From contig JBOGWX010000051.1 in NCBI GenBank assembly GCA_050694055.1, positions 1-9,435 on the forward strand: a DNA stretch of 9,435 nucleotides. Direction: 5' to 3'. Positions 1 through 6,363 of the stretch are shown here, in pieces; within the stretch, counting starts at the first letter, position 1; the number at the start of each line of letters is the position of its first letter. The notes beneath the pieces are model-generated. The model ran no database searches. It was not told the origin of the DNA and saw only the letters and a list, made by a program, of their open reading frames with translations. Source of the stretch: WHSV01 sp050694055 (GTDB taxonomy: Bacteria; Actinomycetota; CADDZG01; WHSQ01). The position numbers and the translations under genes were made by a program.

Positions 1-277
1 CCACCCGGCGTCCGCCGAGCCCCACCGACGAGGTCTCACGGGTGTGGCGATACGCGGCCCGACCGGGATCGTGCTTGCCCTTGGGCCCTGCGATCGTGGT
101 GACGTCTTCCTCCAGCAAGGTGTTGAACACGTCGAGCCCCACTGCGACCGCGAACGCCAACAGCCCCTGCTTGGTCTTACCGGCCAGCTCCGCGAGCGAC
201 ACTTGGACGTGCTCGGGAAGTTCGATGTCCTTTTGCCCGGGCTTCCTTCCGAGCGGGATGCGAGTTACTTTCGCCAT
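1..277 (-). CDS. IS256/mutator-family transposase, N-terminal part (runs off window)
   Basis: The reverse strand from an ATG at 277 is open to the window edge, giving 92 residues without a stop. The protein begins MAKVTRIPLGRKPGQKDIEL and later contains GPKGKHDPGRAAYRH and LGGRRV, the recognisable N-terminal region of actinobacterial IS256-type (transposase_mut) enzymes, which cut and rejoin insertion-sequence ends with a DDE catalytic core. The DDE residues would lie in the missing part, so intactness cannot be judged. A GGAGGG ribosome binding site sits 7 bases before the ATG and supports this start. The element's end should lie upstream of the start codon, between 278 and about 385, next to a damaged zinc-finger gene. 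Family assignment is from remembered motif similarity and is strong; partner inverted repeat and target duplication are outside the window. Confidence 0.87.
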   Translation of the reverse strand, partial: MAKVTRIPLGRKPGQKDIELPEHVQVSLAELAGKTKQGLLAFAVAVGLDVFNTLLEEDVTTIAGPKGKHDPGRAAYRHTRETSSVGLGGRRV

Positions 278-379
278 GGCGGTTCCCTCCTTTACTCAGC
301 CTGAGCACTACCACGGCGTGGCAGGGCTCAGGCGGAGGGCCGCCACCTTCAATTTCAACGGAGCCGGGGACAACCTCAG

Positions 380-565
380 ATTAGGTGCAGCTTCTGCGGA
401 AAGAGATCCACCGAGGTTCGTAGCCGCCGTAGCCTTGTTGGCAGTCCTGGTTTCGCCTTTGGCAAATCCCCCAGAGCGAAATACGACGGACCAGGTGTTC
501 GCATTTGCAGTGAATGCCTCGGACTATGCAACGAGATCATTATCGAGGAATCTCGCGGTCTCTGA
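380..565 (+). pseudogene. ClpX-type C4 zinc-finger protein, start codon missing (probably truncated by the adjacent IS)
   Basis: Read from 386 the frame gives CSFCGKRSTEV, then GPGVRICSECLGLCNEIIIEE and a TGA at 563-565. This closely matches the zinc-binding domain of the ClpX unfoldase (CSFCGK...[21 protein letters not shown]), with four cysteines as CX2C-X36-CX2C; ClpX itself has about 18-19 residues between the pairs, so there is an insertion in the loop. No AAA+ ATPase domain follows, so it would be a stand-alone finger. The frame is open upstream to a stop at 302-304 but contains no ATG, GTG or TTG. The expected start residues M-R-C appear as ATT-AGG-TGC (380-388). Either the ATT is a rare start codon, or the gene lost its beginning when the IS256 element inserted just to the left. 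Stand-alone ClpX-finger proteins are known in bacteria but their role is not established. Confidence 0.6.
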
Positions 566-749
566 GCTCAGACAAAGGCACTGGAGAGCCGGATGAAGCT
601 CGGGCGTAGCGGTGTGCCCTAGGTGATCGTCTGCATTGCTCGGTCATTGCGGCGACGAGCGACCTCTTCGTTTATGACCCTGGAATAGACTTGCGAAGAT
701 TCCCAGCTCATCCCGCCGAGCAATCCGATGGACTTCATCCCAGGGGTGT

Positions 750-1409
750 TCAAAGGCCGGGTTCCCCAATCACGGTGTGGCCCAGTGCCTCCCCGAAGAG
801 TGATTCGTTCACTCGCCTGCCGAGCTCGAAGGCTTCGTCGATGGATAGGGTCAGGGATCCATCGACACTTGTCGCCTGGCCCGTGTCCGCTAGGAAGTTC
901 ACATGCTGGCAGAAGGCATCAAGGACGTCTTGGGTTCCGATCGAGCAGTTCACCATCGATACCCATACGCGATCAGGGCTCGTTTCCCTGATCCCATCCG
1001 CACCGATGCTTACCTGAATCTCTTCGCTCGTGTGCGGACAATGCGATTCGATCAGGGCGTCTGTTCCCAGAAGCTCCGGCAGGAAGAGGCCGTCCCAGGC
1101 GCACCAGGTGTAGAGAACGGTGTCTCGAACTATGAATCGGTGGGCTGTCGGAGCCAATGACAAGCCACCGAACGCAACGATGTCGTCGCCCTGTCGCATC
1201 GTTGATGGAAAACACGAAAGAAGGCGCTCGAGCGCTCCATTCGAAGCGGAGGAGTTCCACACGCGCGTGACATCCACGGGCCGCCCCCGAGCGAGGGCTC
1301 GAAGGATCCGCAACGCGAGATGTTGGTCCTCGGGCGTCAGTGAGGGAGTGTCTTGGAGCAGGCACTCGATCAAACCGTCAAGTTCAGACAGGTCCGGGGT
1401 GTCATTCAC
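750..1409 (-). CDS. merB: Alkylmercury (organomercurial) lyase MerB
   Basis: The 219-residue protein matches MerB, the cytoplasmic enzyme that protonolyses the carbon-mercury bond of organomercurials to release Hg(II) and a hydrocarbon. In the studied plasmid R831b enzyme the active residues are Cys96, Asp99 and Cys159, with a structural Cys117. Here these correspond to Cys103 and Asp106 (YTWCAWDGLFLPELLG), Cys167 (AFCQHVNFL) and Cys124 (ESHCPHT). The N-terminal 60 residues form the helical part usual in the family, and length is normal (about 210-220). The start is GTG at 1409, overlapping the TGA of the upstream thioredoxin-like gene as GTGA, so the two are probably translationally coupled and co-transcribed from the MerR-type promoter at 1765-1796. 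The downstream product Hg(II) would normally be reduced by MerA, which is not in the window. The complete active-site set suggests a working enzyme. Confidence 0.93.
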   Translation of the reverse strand: MNDTPDLSELDGLIECLLQDTPSLTPEDQHLALRILRALARGRPVDVTRVWNSSASNGALERLLSCFPSTMRQGDDIVAFGGLSLAPTAHRFIVRDTVLYTWCAWDGLFLPELLGTDALIESHCPHTSEEIQVSIGADGIRETSPDRVWVSMVNCSIGTQDVLDAFCQHVNFLADTGQATSVDGSLTLSIDEAFELGRRVNESLFGEALGHTVIGEPGL

Positions 1410-1735
1410 GGGGATTGCACCTCTTCGAGCGCCTTCACTATGTCCAGTAGGGCCGGGGCACCCTCTCGACCCGCGGCGGTCCCATAGATCCGACAGGCGA
1501 TGCCGATCCTCCCCGCTTCGTGCTCAAAGGGGTCACGACCATTGAGTTGAATGGTTGGGGAGCCTCGAAAGCCGACCTCTTCGGCTTCTCGTTGCGTCGT
1601 GATGCGGCGCCTCTCGATTAGATCCGACGACTGACCGATTTCGGCCAACGCTGTCCCGAGGCGTTGTTCGGCGAGATGCCAATGCGGGCAGCCATCGAAG
1701 TAGAGGAGGGTGATGCGCGGTTTCCGGGGACTCAT
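1406..1735 (-). CDS. Small thioredoxin-fold protein coupled to MerB (CPHW motif)
   Basis: A 109-residue soluble protein with a thioredoxin-like layout: a beta strand ITLLYFDGC leading to C16-P-H-W19, a helix, and the GFRGSPTI segment (residues 55-62) whose Pro60 fits the cis-proline loop of thioredoxin folds. The usual second active-site cysteine is replaced by Trp19; one further cysteine, Cys81, lies late in the chain. It has no signal peptide. The ATG at 1735 follows an AGGAG with 6-base spacing, and the stop overlaps the merB start (GTGA). From memory, similar short proteins with C-P-x-W occur near merB in actinobacteria, but no function is established to my knowledge. Position as first gene after the mercury-responsive promoter suggests a role in handling the lyase's thiols or its Hg(II) product; this is inference. 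Confidence 0.8.
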   Translation of the reverse strand: MSPRKPRITLLYFDGCPHWHLAEQRLGTALAEIGQSSDLIERRRITTQREAEEVGFRGSPTIQLNGRDPFEHEAGRIGIACRIYGTAAGREGAPALLDIVKALEEVQSP

Positions 1736-1764
1736 GCAGACTCCTGTCTCAAGGTGGTCCTCCG

Positions 1765-1796
1765 AGTTAAGTCCTTCCAGCGCACTGGAAGGTCAA
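1765..1796 (-). promoter_or_regulatory. MerR-type promoter of the thioredoxin-like/merB operon with 20-bp spacer and dyad operator
   Basis: On the reverse strand a -35 TTGACC (1791-1796) and a -10-like TTAACT (1765-1770) are separated by 20 bases, longer than the optimal 17. Within the spacer lies a perfect 8-4-8 inverted repeat (CCTTCCAG, CGCA, CTGGAAGG on the + strand, 1773-1792), overlapping the -35. MerR-family activators bind such dyads and untwist overlong spacers when metal binds. The site lies between the divergent merR and merB genes, so it very likely controls the merB operon and merR itself. Confidence 0.85.
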
Positions 1797-1799
1797 GTT

Positions 1800-1813
1800 G
1801 ATAAACTGAGCCG
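1800..1813 (+). promoter_or_regulatory. Likely -10 element of merR, implying a leaderless or near-leaderless transcript
   Basis: GATAAA at 1800-1805 resembles a -10 hexamer and would place transcription start near 1812, within a few bases of the merR ATG at 1814. No convincing Shine-Dalgarno sequence precedes that ATG. Leaderless mRNAs are common in Actinomycetota. Inferred from spacing only. Confidence 0.4.
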
Positions 1814-2221
1814 ATGTTGATCGGAGAACTCGCCGCTCGGACCCGCGTGCCCCCTAAGACGATCCGCTACTACGAAGAGGTGGACCTCATGGCGCCCCCT
1901 CCGCGGACCTCGAGCGGCTACCGGGATTACGATGAACTGGCCGTTGAGCGACTCAAGTTCATCCGCGGTGCACAAAGTCTTGGCTTCGGTCTAGGGGAGA
2001 TCCGAGAGATCATCGCCTACCGGGATCGAGGGGAAACACCGTGCGCCCACGTCCTCGAGCTAATACAGGGGCGCTCCCGAGAGTTGGTGGAACGGATCGA
2101 CGAGCTTCGGAGGTCTCAAAAGGAGCTTGAGAAACTGGCGCGTCGGGCTCGTCGGCTGAGTCCGAAAGATTGCGAACCTTCCCAGATCTGTCATCTGTTA
2201 GCGCCCACTGATAGCGGCTAA
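1814..2221 (+). CDS. merR: MerR-family heavy-metal-responsive transcriptional regulator
   Basis: The 135-residue protein has the MerR layout: N-terminal winged helix-turn-helix (MLIGELAARTRVPPKTIRYYEE, residues 1-22, then GYRDYDE wing), a GFGLGEIREII segment and a long dimerisation helix (about 80-115). Three cysteines are placed for metal binding: Cys77 at the start of the dimer helix, and Cys120 and Cys126 in a C-terminal CX5C loop. In classical Tn501 MerR the Hg(II) ligands are Cys82, Cys117 and Cys126 (CX8C), so the same three-cysteine idea is present with a shorter loop, a pattern I associate with actinobacterial metal regulators. It diverges from the merB operon across a shared dyad operator, and probably represses and activates that promoter. 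Mercury as the effector is inferred from context; zinc, cadmium or lead cannot be excluded from sequence alone. Confidence 0.88.
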   Translation: MLIGELAARTRVPPKTIRYYEEVDLMAPPPRTSSGYRDYDELAVERLKFIRGAQSLGFGLGEIREIIAYRDRGETPCAHVLELIQGRSRELVERIDELRRSQKELEKLARRARRLSPKDCEPSQICHLLAPTDSG

Positions 2222-2239
2222 CACCGGGCTAAGACGTTA

Positions 2240-2370
2240 GCGGTTGACCGGCTCTGCACCACAATGCGGACATGGCTCATCATTCCGTATCCTGGCCTCG
2301 CTCACCGACCTGAAGCTCTAAGTTATCGATTCCCGGATGCGGTCGCTCATACGTCATTTTGAGACGACTC
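2240..2370 (-). pseudogene. Relic of a response-regulator 3' end and flank (diverged copy of 3383-3530)
   Basis: This stretch aligns with the last codons and downstream flank of the response-regulator gene at 3447-4079. Shared blocks include GACATGGCTC (2269-2278 and 3409-3418), CTGGCCTC, CTCACCGAC, GCTCTAAG, CGATTCC and GCGGTCGCTCA in the same order and orientation. Relative to the intact gene the relic has a net 25-base deletion between the GTGAGCGACCGC block and the GGAATCG block, which shifts the frame and yields an early TAG, so it cannot encode the LuxR tail. The similarity continues past the gene's stop codon into flanking sequence, pointing to a duplicated DNA segment and not merely a shared protein domain. 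It lies immediately downstream of the hydrolase gene. Confidence 0.72.
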
Positions 2371-2424
2371 GACAAGAGTCAGATTTCGCGCAGACCCCTG
2401 GGCAGCACCCACGGGTATCCATCT

Positions 2425-2443
2425 GCTTGCGCTTCTCGCAAGC
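2425..2443. other. Short perfect hairpin between merR and the hydrolase gene
   Basis: GCTTGCG (2425-2431) and CGCAAGC (2437-2443) form a 7-bp stem with a 5-base loop. It lies between the convergent ends of merR (2221) and the hydrolase (2502), where a bidirectional terminator could be expected, but neither side has a T-run, so intrinsic termination is doubtful. Recorded as structure only. Confidence 0.35.
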
Positions 2444-2501
2444 TCCCACCGTCGCGCGCTACGCAGCGCTCGTCTACTCGCTTCGCGACCCGGCCTCGTC
2501 C

Positions 2502-3269
2502 TCAGGCTCCGCTCGCACGGCGAACCGGCGCGATGGTGGGCACGGGGTCGGTCGTCAGGAAGTCGACGATCATCGTGTTGCACAGCGCTGGCTTTTCGTA
2601 GAGGAGCCCGTGCGACGTGCCAGGGACCAATGCAAGCTCAGCGTCGGGAAGGCCCCGATACATCGCGACCGCGTGCTCGAGGGTTACCTCGTCATCGTCA
2701 CCGACCATGACCAGCGTCCGACTCGTTATTCCGTTCAGGTCGGAGGCGGAGAGCGTCGGCTCTTCCCAATTCATGCGCGCCAACTTCGCGTTCACCACCG
2801 GGAAGTGGTCGGGACCGTCCGGCGATAGCTCCGCGTAGCCGCGCACGAGTATCTCGGGTGGACTCGCGTCTGGATCGATCGCGCTGGCGACCCACCCATC
2901 GCGGTGGAAGACGCCGCTGATAAGGACCACGCGGCGGGCAAGGTCGGGTCGGCGCAGCGCGACCAGCAGCGCCACGCTCGCGCCGGCGCTGCAACCGACC
3001 AGGTGCGCCGGCCCACCGACCACTCCCTCGAGGAACGCGATGGTGTCCTCCGCCATCAGCTCGTAGGTGATCGGCCCCTCGACATCTGGGGTCCGCCCGT
3101 GGCCGCGCCTCTCCGGTGTGAAAACGTGGAATTGCGCTACAAGTGCGTCGAGGGTCGGCGCCCAGGCTCGCGCATCGGCCCCTCCGGGGTGCAGTAGCGC
3201 GAGGGCCTCGCCCTTGCCGTGCTCGTCGTACCAGGTGCGCACCCCGCCAAGCTCTGCGCGTCCCGCCAT
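2502..3269 (-). CDS. Alpha/beta-hydrolase fold protein
   Basis: From the ATG at 3269 the protein has 255 residues. It shows the alpha/beta-hydrolase order: an oxyanion-hole HPGG (27-30), the nucleophile elbow GCSAG with Ser94, the acid in GDDD (190-193) and the catalytic His220 in GTSHGLL. A TPERRGHGRTP segment near residue 54 is typical of haloperoxidase/lactonase/esterase-like members. No signal peptide is visible, so it is probably cytoplasmic. The substrate cannot be deduced. A GTG nine bases further upstream (3278) is also open, but the GGAG of the ribosome binding site would almost touch it, whereas it lies 10 bases from the ATG. The gene follows the two-component pair on the same strand after a 177-base gap and is bracketed by diverged copies of the response-regulator tail, which suggests it was inserted or duplicated into place. 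Confidence 0.88.
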   Translation of the reverse strand: MAGRAELGGVRTWYDEHGKGEALALLHPGGADARAWAPTLDALVAQFHVFTPERRGHGRTPDVEGPITYELMAEDTIAFLEGVVGGPAHLVGCSAGASVALLVALRRPDLARRVVLISGVFHRDGWVASAIDPDASPPEILVRGYAELSPDGPDHFPVVNAKLARMNWEEPTLSASDLNGITSRTLVMVGDDDEVTLEHAVAMYRGLPDAELALVPGTSHGLLYEKPALCNTMIVDFLTTDPVPTIAPVRRASGA

Positions 3270-3446
3270 CGCGATCACTCTCCTTGGGAAGTCTCAATGC
3301 TCTATATGACCCCGACCCGCTGCAGACTCATCGCGGGGCTTGCCATTCGATACCGGCTGAAACTTGGCAGGAGGAGCTAGGCAGTCAACCGTTCGACACC
3401 CAAGGCTGACATGGCTCTTCATTCTGTCCCTGGCCTCACTCACCGA

Positions 3447-4079
3447 CTAATGCTCTAAGCGAACGATTCCACGCCCGACCGCTTCGGTCACCGCTTGGGT
3501 GCGGTCGCTCACACCGAGTTTCGAGAAGACGTGCAGTAAATGCGTCTTGACCGTGGCTTCGCTGATGTAGAGCCTTGCTCCGGTCTCCTTGTTTGACAGC
3601 CCCTTGGCCACGAGTTCCAGTATCTCGATCTCGCGCGCGCTGAGCGTCGCTGACCTGGGACTGCGCATGCGATCGACCAAGCGCGAAGCGACGCTGGGAG
3701 CGAGTGCCGATTCGCCGGCGGCAGCCATGTGGATCGCCCTCAGGAGTTCGTCGCGCGTCGCATCCTTCAGCAGGTAGCCGGTCGCGCCCGCCTCGATTGC
3801 CCTCAGGATGTCGGCATCGGTGTCGTAGGTGGTCAGGATCAGCACCTGGACTGCGGGGTGACGCTCGCGCAACTGCTTCGTGGCGGCAGCACCATCCAGC
3901 TCCGGCATTCGCAGGTCCATCAGCACCAGGTCGGCGCCGGAACTCGCTGCTATTTCGATCGCCTCGTGCCCGGTGGAAGCCTCGCCCACGATTTCCACGT
4001 CCGCATCTGACTCGAGCATCCCGCGCAGCCCCGTGCGCACCACGAGATGATCGTCCGCCAGAACCACCCTGACGCTCAT
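3447..4079 (-). CDS. NarL/FixJ-type response regulator with LuxR DNA-binding domain
   Basis: A full-length 210-residue regulator. The receiver domain (about 1-120) has the acidic pair Asp9/Asp10, phospho-acceptor Asp55 in LVLMDLRMPE, the conserved Thr83-Thr84 and Lys105 in GYLLKD. The LuxR-type helix-turn-helix follows (about 143-205: LSAREIEILELVAKGLSNKE, then ATVKTHLLHVFSKLGVSDR). It would be phosphorylated by the kinase encoded just upstream and bind DNA as a dimer. Its ATG overlaps the kinase stop as ATGA, so the pair is translationally coupled. The 3' end and downstream flank of this gene recur in degraded form at 2240-2370. Target genes and stimulus are unknown; the divergently transcribed membrane protein at 5541 and the hydrolase downstream are candidates by position only. 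Confidence 0.95.
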   Translation of the reverse strand: MSVRVVLADDHLVVRTGLRGMLESDADVEIVGEASTGHEAIEIAASSGADLVLMDLRMPELDGAAATKQLRERHPAVQVLILTTYDTDADILRAIEAGATGYLLKDATRDELLRAIHMAAAGESALAPSVASRLVDRMRSPRSATLSAREIEILELVAKGLSNKETGARLYISEATVKTHLLHVFSKLGVSDRTQAVTEAVGRGIVRLEH

Positions 4080-5380
4080 GGGGCAGAGATCGGTGTCTGA
4101 GCCACCGTGCGGGTAAGGATCGGCCGGAGCGGCAAGCGTATTCGGATCTTGGTCCCCCGGTGAGGGGAACTGTCTACCCCGAGGGATCCTCCGAGCGCCT
4201 CCACGCGCTCTCTCAACACCACCAGACCCAGGCCCCCGTCCCTATCAGGGGCGGATGCAAGTCCCTCGGGGTCAAACCCGCCACCGTTATCGAGAACCTC
4301 CAAGTGCACGGCGTCGTCGAGGTAGGAAAGCGTGATCGTCGCCTCGCTGGCCAGGGCGTGGCGACGGATGTTCGAAAGCAGTTCCTGTGTCGCTCGCAGC
4401 AGCGTCACTTCTATGTCGGTTGCGAGACGGTTTTGGCTCCCGTTCACGACGGCTTGAGCCTTTAACCCGGATTCCCTACGCAGATTCTCCACCAGCCTGG
4501 ACACGGCATCGGGCAGCGTGCCCTTCTCGAGCGACTCGGGGCGCAGGGCCCATACCAGTCGCCGCACTTCTTTCAAGTTATCGCGCGCGGTTTGCAGGGC
4601 CTGCTCGATATGACCTCGCGCGCCCGGTGCGAGCGCTGATGGAGTGACCTGGGCGGCTTCCAACAGCATCACGATGCTCGACAACCCTTGAGCCACGGTG
4701 TCATGGATTTCTCCCGCCAGCCGCTCACGCTCCTCGAGCATTCCCGCGTGGCGCTGGGTGATCGCCAGGTCGGCACGGGTGTCCTGGAGCTCCTCGATCA
4801 GACGCTGTCGCCGATGACTCTCTTGATGGATTGCCCGCATGGACACCACGATCATGGAGAGGACGGCCGCGGTGATCCCGGCGGCCGTCAGGTCTGCGAG
4901 TCCTAGGGTGTTCCCCCGCACCAGAGGGTGGAGAACCATGATTCCGAACACAACTGCCAGCGCGGGTACCGCCTTACGCCACGTCAGATAGCCCGTCACC
5001 TGCATGAAGGCGCTGAAGGCCACCACCTCGTACGCGGGAGCGAGGGCAACCAGGATCGCCCACAGCGCTCCCGCCACGGCAAAGTAGGAAGCAGAAGCCC
5101 TTGGGGAAGCCAGGAGTCGATCTCCATCTCGGACGACCCATGTCCAGTACCACACGGCCAGTGCCGCGGTGATCACCACGATCCCCATCAAGCGAGCCGT
5201 GTCGTCCCGGACCTCGGCGCTGGTCACGGCCTCGATCAGGCCGAATCCAAGGGTGCCGTAAAAGAGCAGATGCCACCCTCGAGACCACCAACCCCCGGAG
5301 GGGTGAGGGCACAACGGCTCGATCGGTCGTGAAGCAGCTGGGAGAGACGCTGCAGGGGCCATTGCGGAACGCCCGTTCAT
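4076..5380 (-). CDS. Membrane-bound NarL-family sensor histidine kinase
   Basis: The 434-residue kinase has an N-terminal cytoplasmic stretch, then a membrane region of about five to six hydrophobic segments (roughly 37-50, 64-83, 98-122, 124-132, 137-152 and 163-181) with almost no extracellular loop, so it probably senses a signal in or at the membrane. A coiled-coil-like linker (about 185-220) leads to the HisKA_3 dimerisation domain with phospho-accepting His226 in ERLAGEIHDTVAQGLSS. The HATPase_c domain shows the N box (ELLSNIRRHA, about 333-342), the DNGGGFD loop (364-370) and the GGLGL segment (382-386). HisKA_3 kinases pair with NarL-type regulators, and the partner overlaps it by ATGA. 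The start at 5380 has a weak GGTGAG eight bases upstream; Met7 is a possible alternative. The ligand is unknown. Confidence 0.93.
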   Translation of the reverse strand: MNGRSAMAPAASLPAASRPIEPLCPHPSGGWWSRGWHLLFYGTLGFGLIEAVTSAEVRDDTARLMGIVVITAALAVWYWTWVVRDGDRLLASPRASASYFAVAGALWAILVALAPAYEVVAFSAFMQVTGYLTWRKAVPALAVVFGIMVLHPLVRGNTLGLADLTAAGITAAVLSMIVVSMRAIHQESHRRQRLIEELQDTRADLAITQRHAGMLEERERLAGEIHDTVAQGLSSIVMLLEAAQVTPSALAPGARGHIEQALQTARDNLKEVRRLVWALRPESLEKGTLPDAVSRLVENLRRESGLKAQAVVNGSQNRLATDIEVTLLRATQELLSNIRRHALASEATITLSYLDDAVHLEVLDNGGGFDPEGLASAPDRDGGLGLVVLRERVEALGGSLGVDSSPHRGTKIRIRLPLRPILTRTVAQTPISAP

Positions 5381-5540
5381 TGCTCCATCTCACCACACGA
5401 CACGCGATCGGCCATCAACCAAACGGTGGACCCGCAGACCCACCGCCCGGTTATCCAAAGGCAACCAGGCGGGCGATTACTCGGGCTCCATTAGCGGGCA
5501 CGATTCTCGCCTAGACGTGACAAGCGCGAAGGAGTTGAGC
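5381..5540. promoter_or_regulatory. Divergent intergenic region between the kinase and the membrane-protein gene
   Basis: These 160 bases separate the starts of two divergent genes and must contain promoters for both. I could not identify convincing -35/-10 pairs or a clear operator dyad. The only clear signal is GAAGGAG at 5528-5534, the ribosome binding site of the + strand gene, 6 bases before the GTG at 5541. Confidence 0.5.
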
Positions 5541-6311
5541 GTGACGGAAGGAAACCTTGTGCAGGATCCGAGATCAGATCCCCTTACGGACGCAGTGTCG
5601 AACGCGCCTTGGTCTGATCCAGCCCCCGATCTGCCCGGTGAGCATCTCGGTAGCCATCAACCTCGAAGACCGATCCGCAGGATCGGCCCGATCGGCACCT
5701 TTATCCGGATCGTCTTAGGTCTCGGGCTCGTTTATCTCGCGGCATTCGACGAATGGACGATGTGGGACTGGGGGCTCGCCTGGCACGAGGCGATCCTCGG
5801 GATAGTGGTCTTCCCGGCTCTTGTGGTTCTAGTCGTGCTCCTGGCTCGTCGCTTCTCGGACGAACCGATAAGGCTGATGGGGCCACTCGGGCTTGCGCTC
5901 AACACGGCCGCGATCATCCTTCTGCTGGAGGGCAGGTACACGCACGACGCTGCGCTGCTTTTTTACGGCTTGTCGTTTCCGATAGCCGCGTGGCGTGATC
6001 TGCCTGGGTGCGAAGTCACCGTCGTCTCAAACCTCATTCTGGGGCGCGACGACCAGATTGGCTGCCCGGTAATGGCGCCGGTGGATGAGGTCGAGAGGAA
6101 CGTGAGGTGGTGGGGGACCCAGGGCAGCGCCCTGGCGGAGAGGATGAAGCGAGCGAGGCCACGAACGCTGGCCGGCCCCGCGCAAACCAGCTCCGAGGAC
6201 CCGTCTCAGGGTGTGGGGAATCTGGAGACAGAGGGGTGGCGCTCGATGCTTCATATCGGAGTTTGCCTCGGGGTCGGGATAGTGACGGTGTTGGTTCGCG
6301 AGCTGATCTGA
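5541..6311 (+). CDS. Uncharacterised integral membrane protein
   Basis: From the GTG at 5541 (GAAGGAG 6 bases upstream) the protein has 256 residues; the frame is open 24 bases further to a GTG at 5517, which lacks a ribosome binding site. A polar, proline-rich N-terminus of about 45 residues is followed by hydrophobic segments near 50-69, 83-103, 112-130 and 137-151, then a cytoplasmic-looking portion containing LPGCEVTVVSNLILGRDDQIGCPV, with Cys157 and Cys175 flanking a charged stretch, and a last hydrophobic segment at about 236-253. The Cys-rich segment seems conserved in actinobacterial membrane proteins I half remember, but I cannot name the family securely. No transporter, enzyme or protease motif is visible. 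It is followed after 52 bases by the methyltransferase gene on the same strand, so they may be co-transcribed. Confidence 0.75.
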   Translation: MTEGNLVQDPRSDPLTDAVSNAPWSDPAPDLPGEHLGSHQPRRPIRRIGPIGTFIRIVLGLGLVYLAAFDEWTMWDWGLAWHEAILGIVVFPALVVLVVLLARRFSDEPIRLMGPLGLALNTAAIILLLEGRYTHDAALLFYGLSFPIAAWRDLPGCEVTVVSNLILGRDDQIGCPVMAPVDEVERNVRWWGTQGSALAERMKRARPRTLAGPAQTSSEDPSQGVGNLETEGWRSMLHIGVCLGVGIVTVLVRELI

Positions 6312-6363
6312 TCAACGCGAGTAGAAAGGCAGATGTCGGTCGAAAACCATGAAGGAAACGCAG

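Noticed and set aside
42..596. Long + strand frame of 184 codons over the left end
   Set aside because: It lies antisense to the IS256 transposase and out of frame with the ClpX-type zinc finger, with no ribosome binding site; it is a shadow frame.
2217..2241. GCTAAC/GTTAGC 6-bp inverted repeat at the merR stop codon as terminator
   Set aside because: The stem is short, the loop is 13 bases and no T-run follows; chance is likely.
2337..2828. 163-codon + strand frame over the hydrolase 3' end
   Set aside because: Antisense to the hydrolase, low-complexity Arg/His-rich translation and no family resemblance.
3309..3338. CCCCG/CGGGG inverted repeat between the response regulator and hydrolase
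   Set aside because: Five-base stem with a loop of about 20 bases and no T-run; not a convincing terminator.
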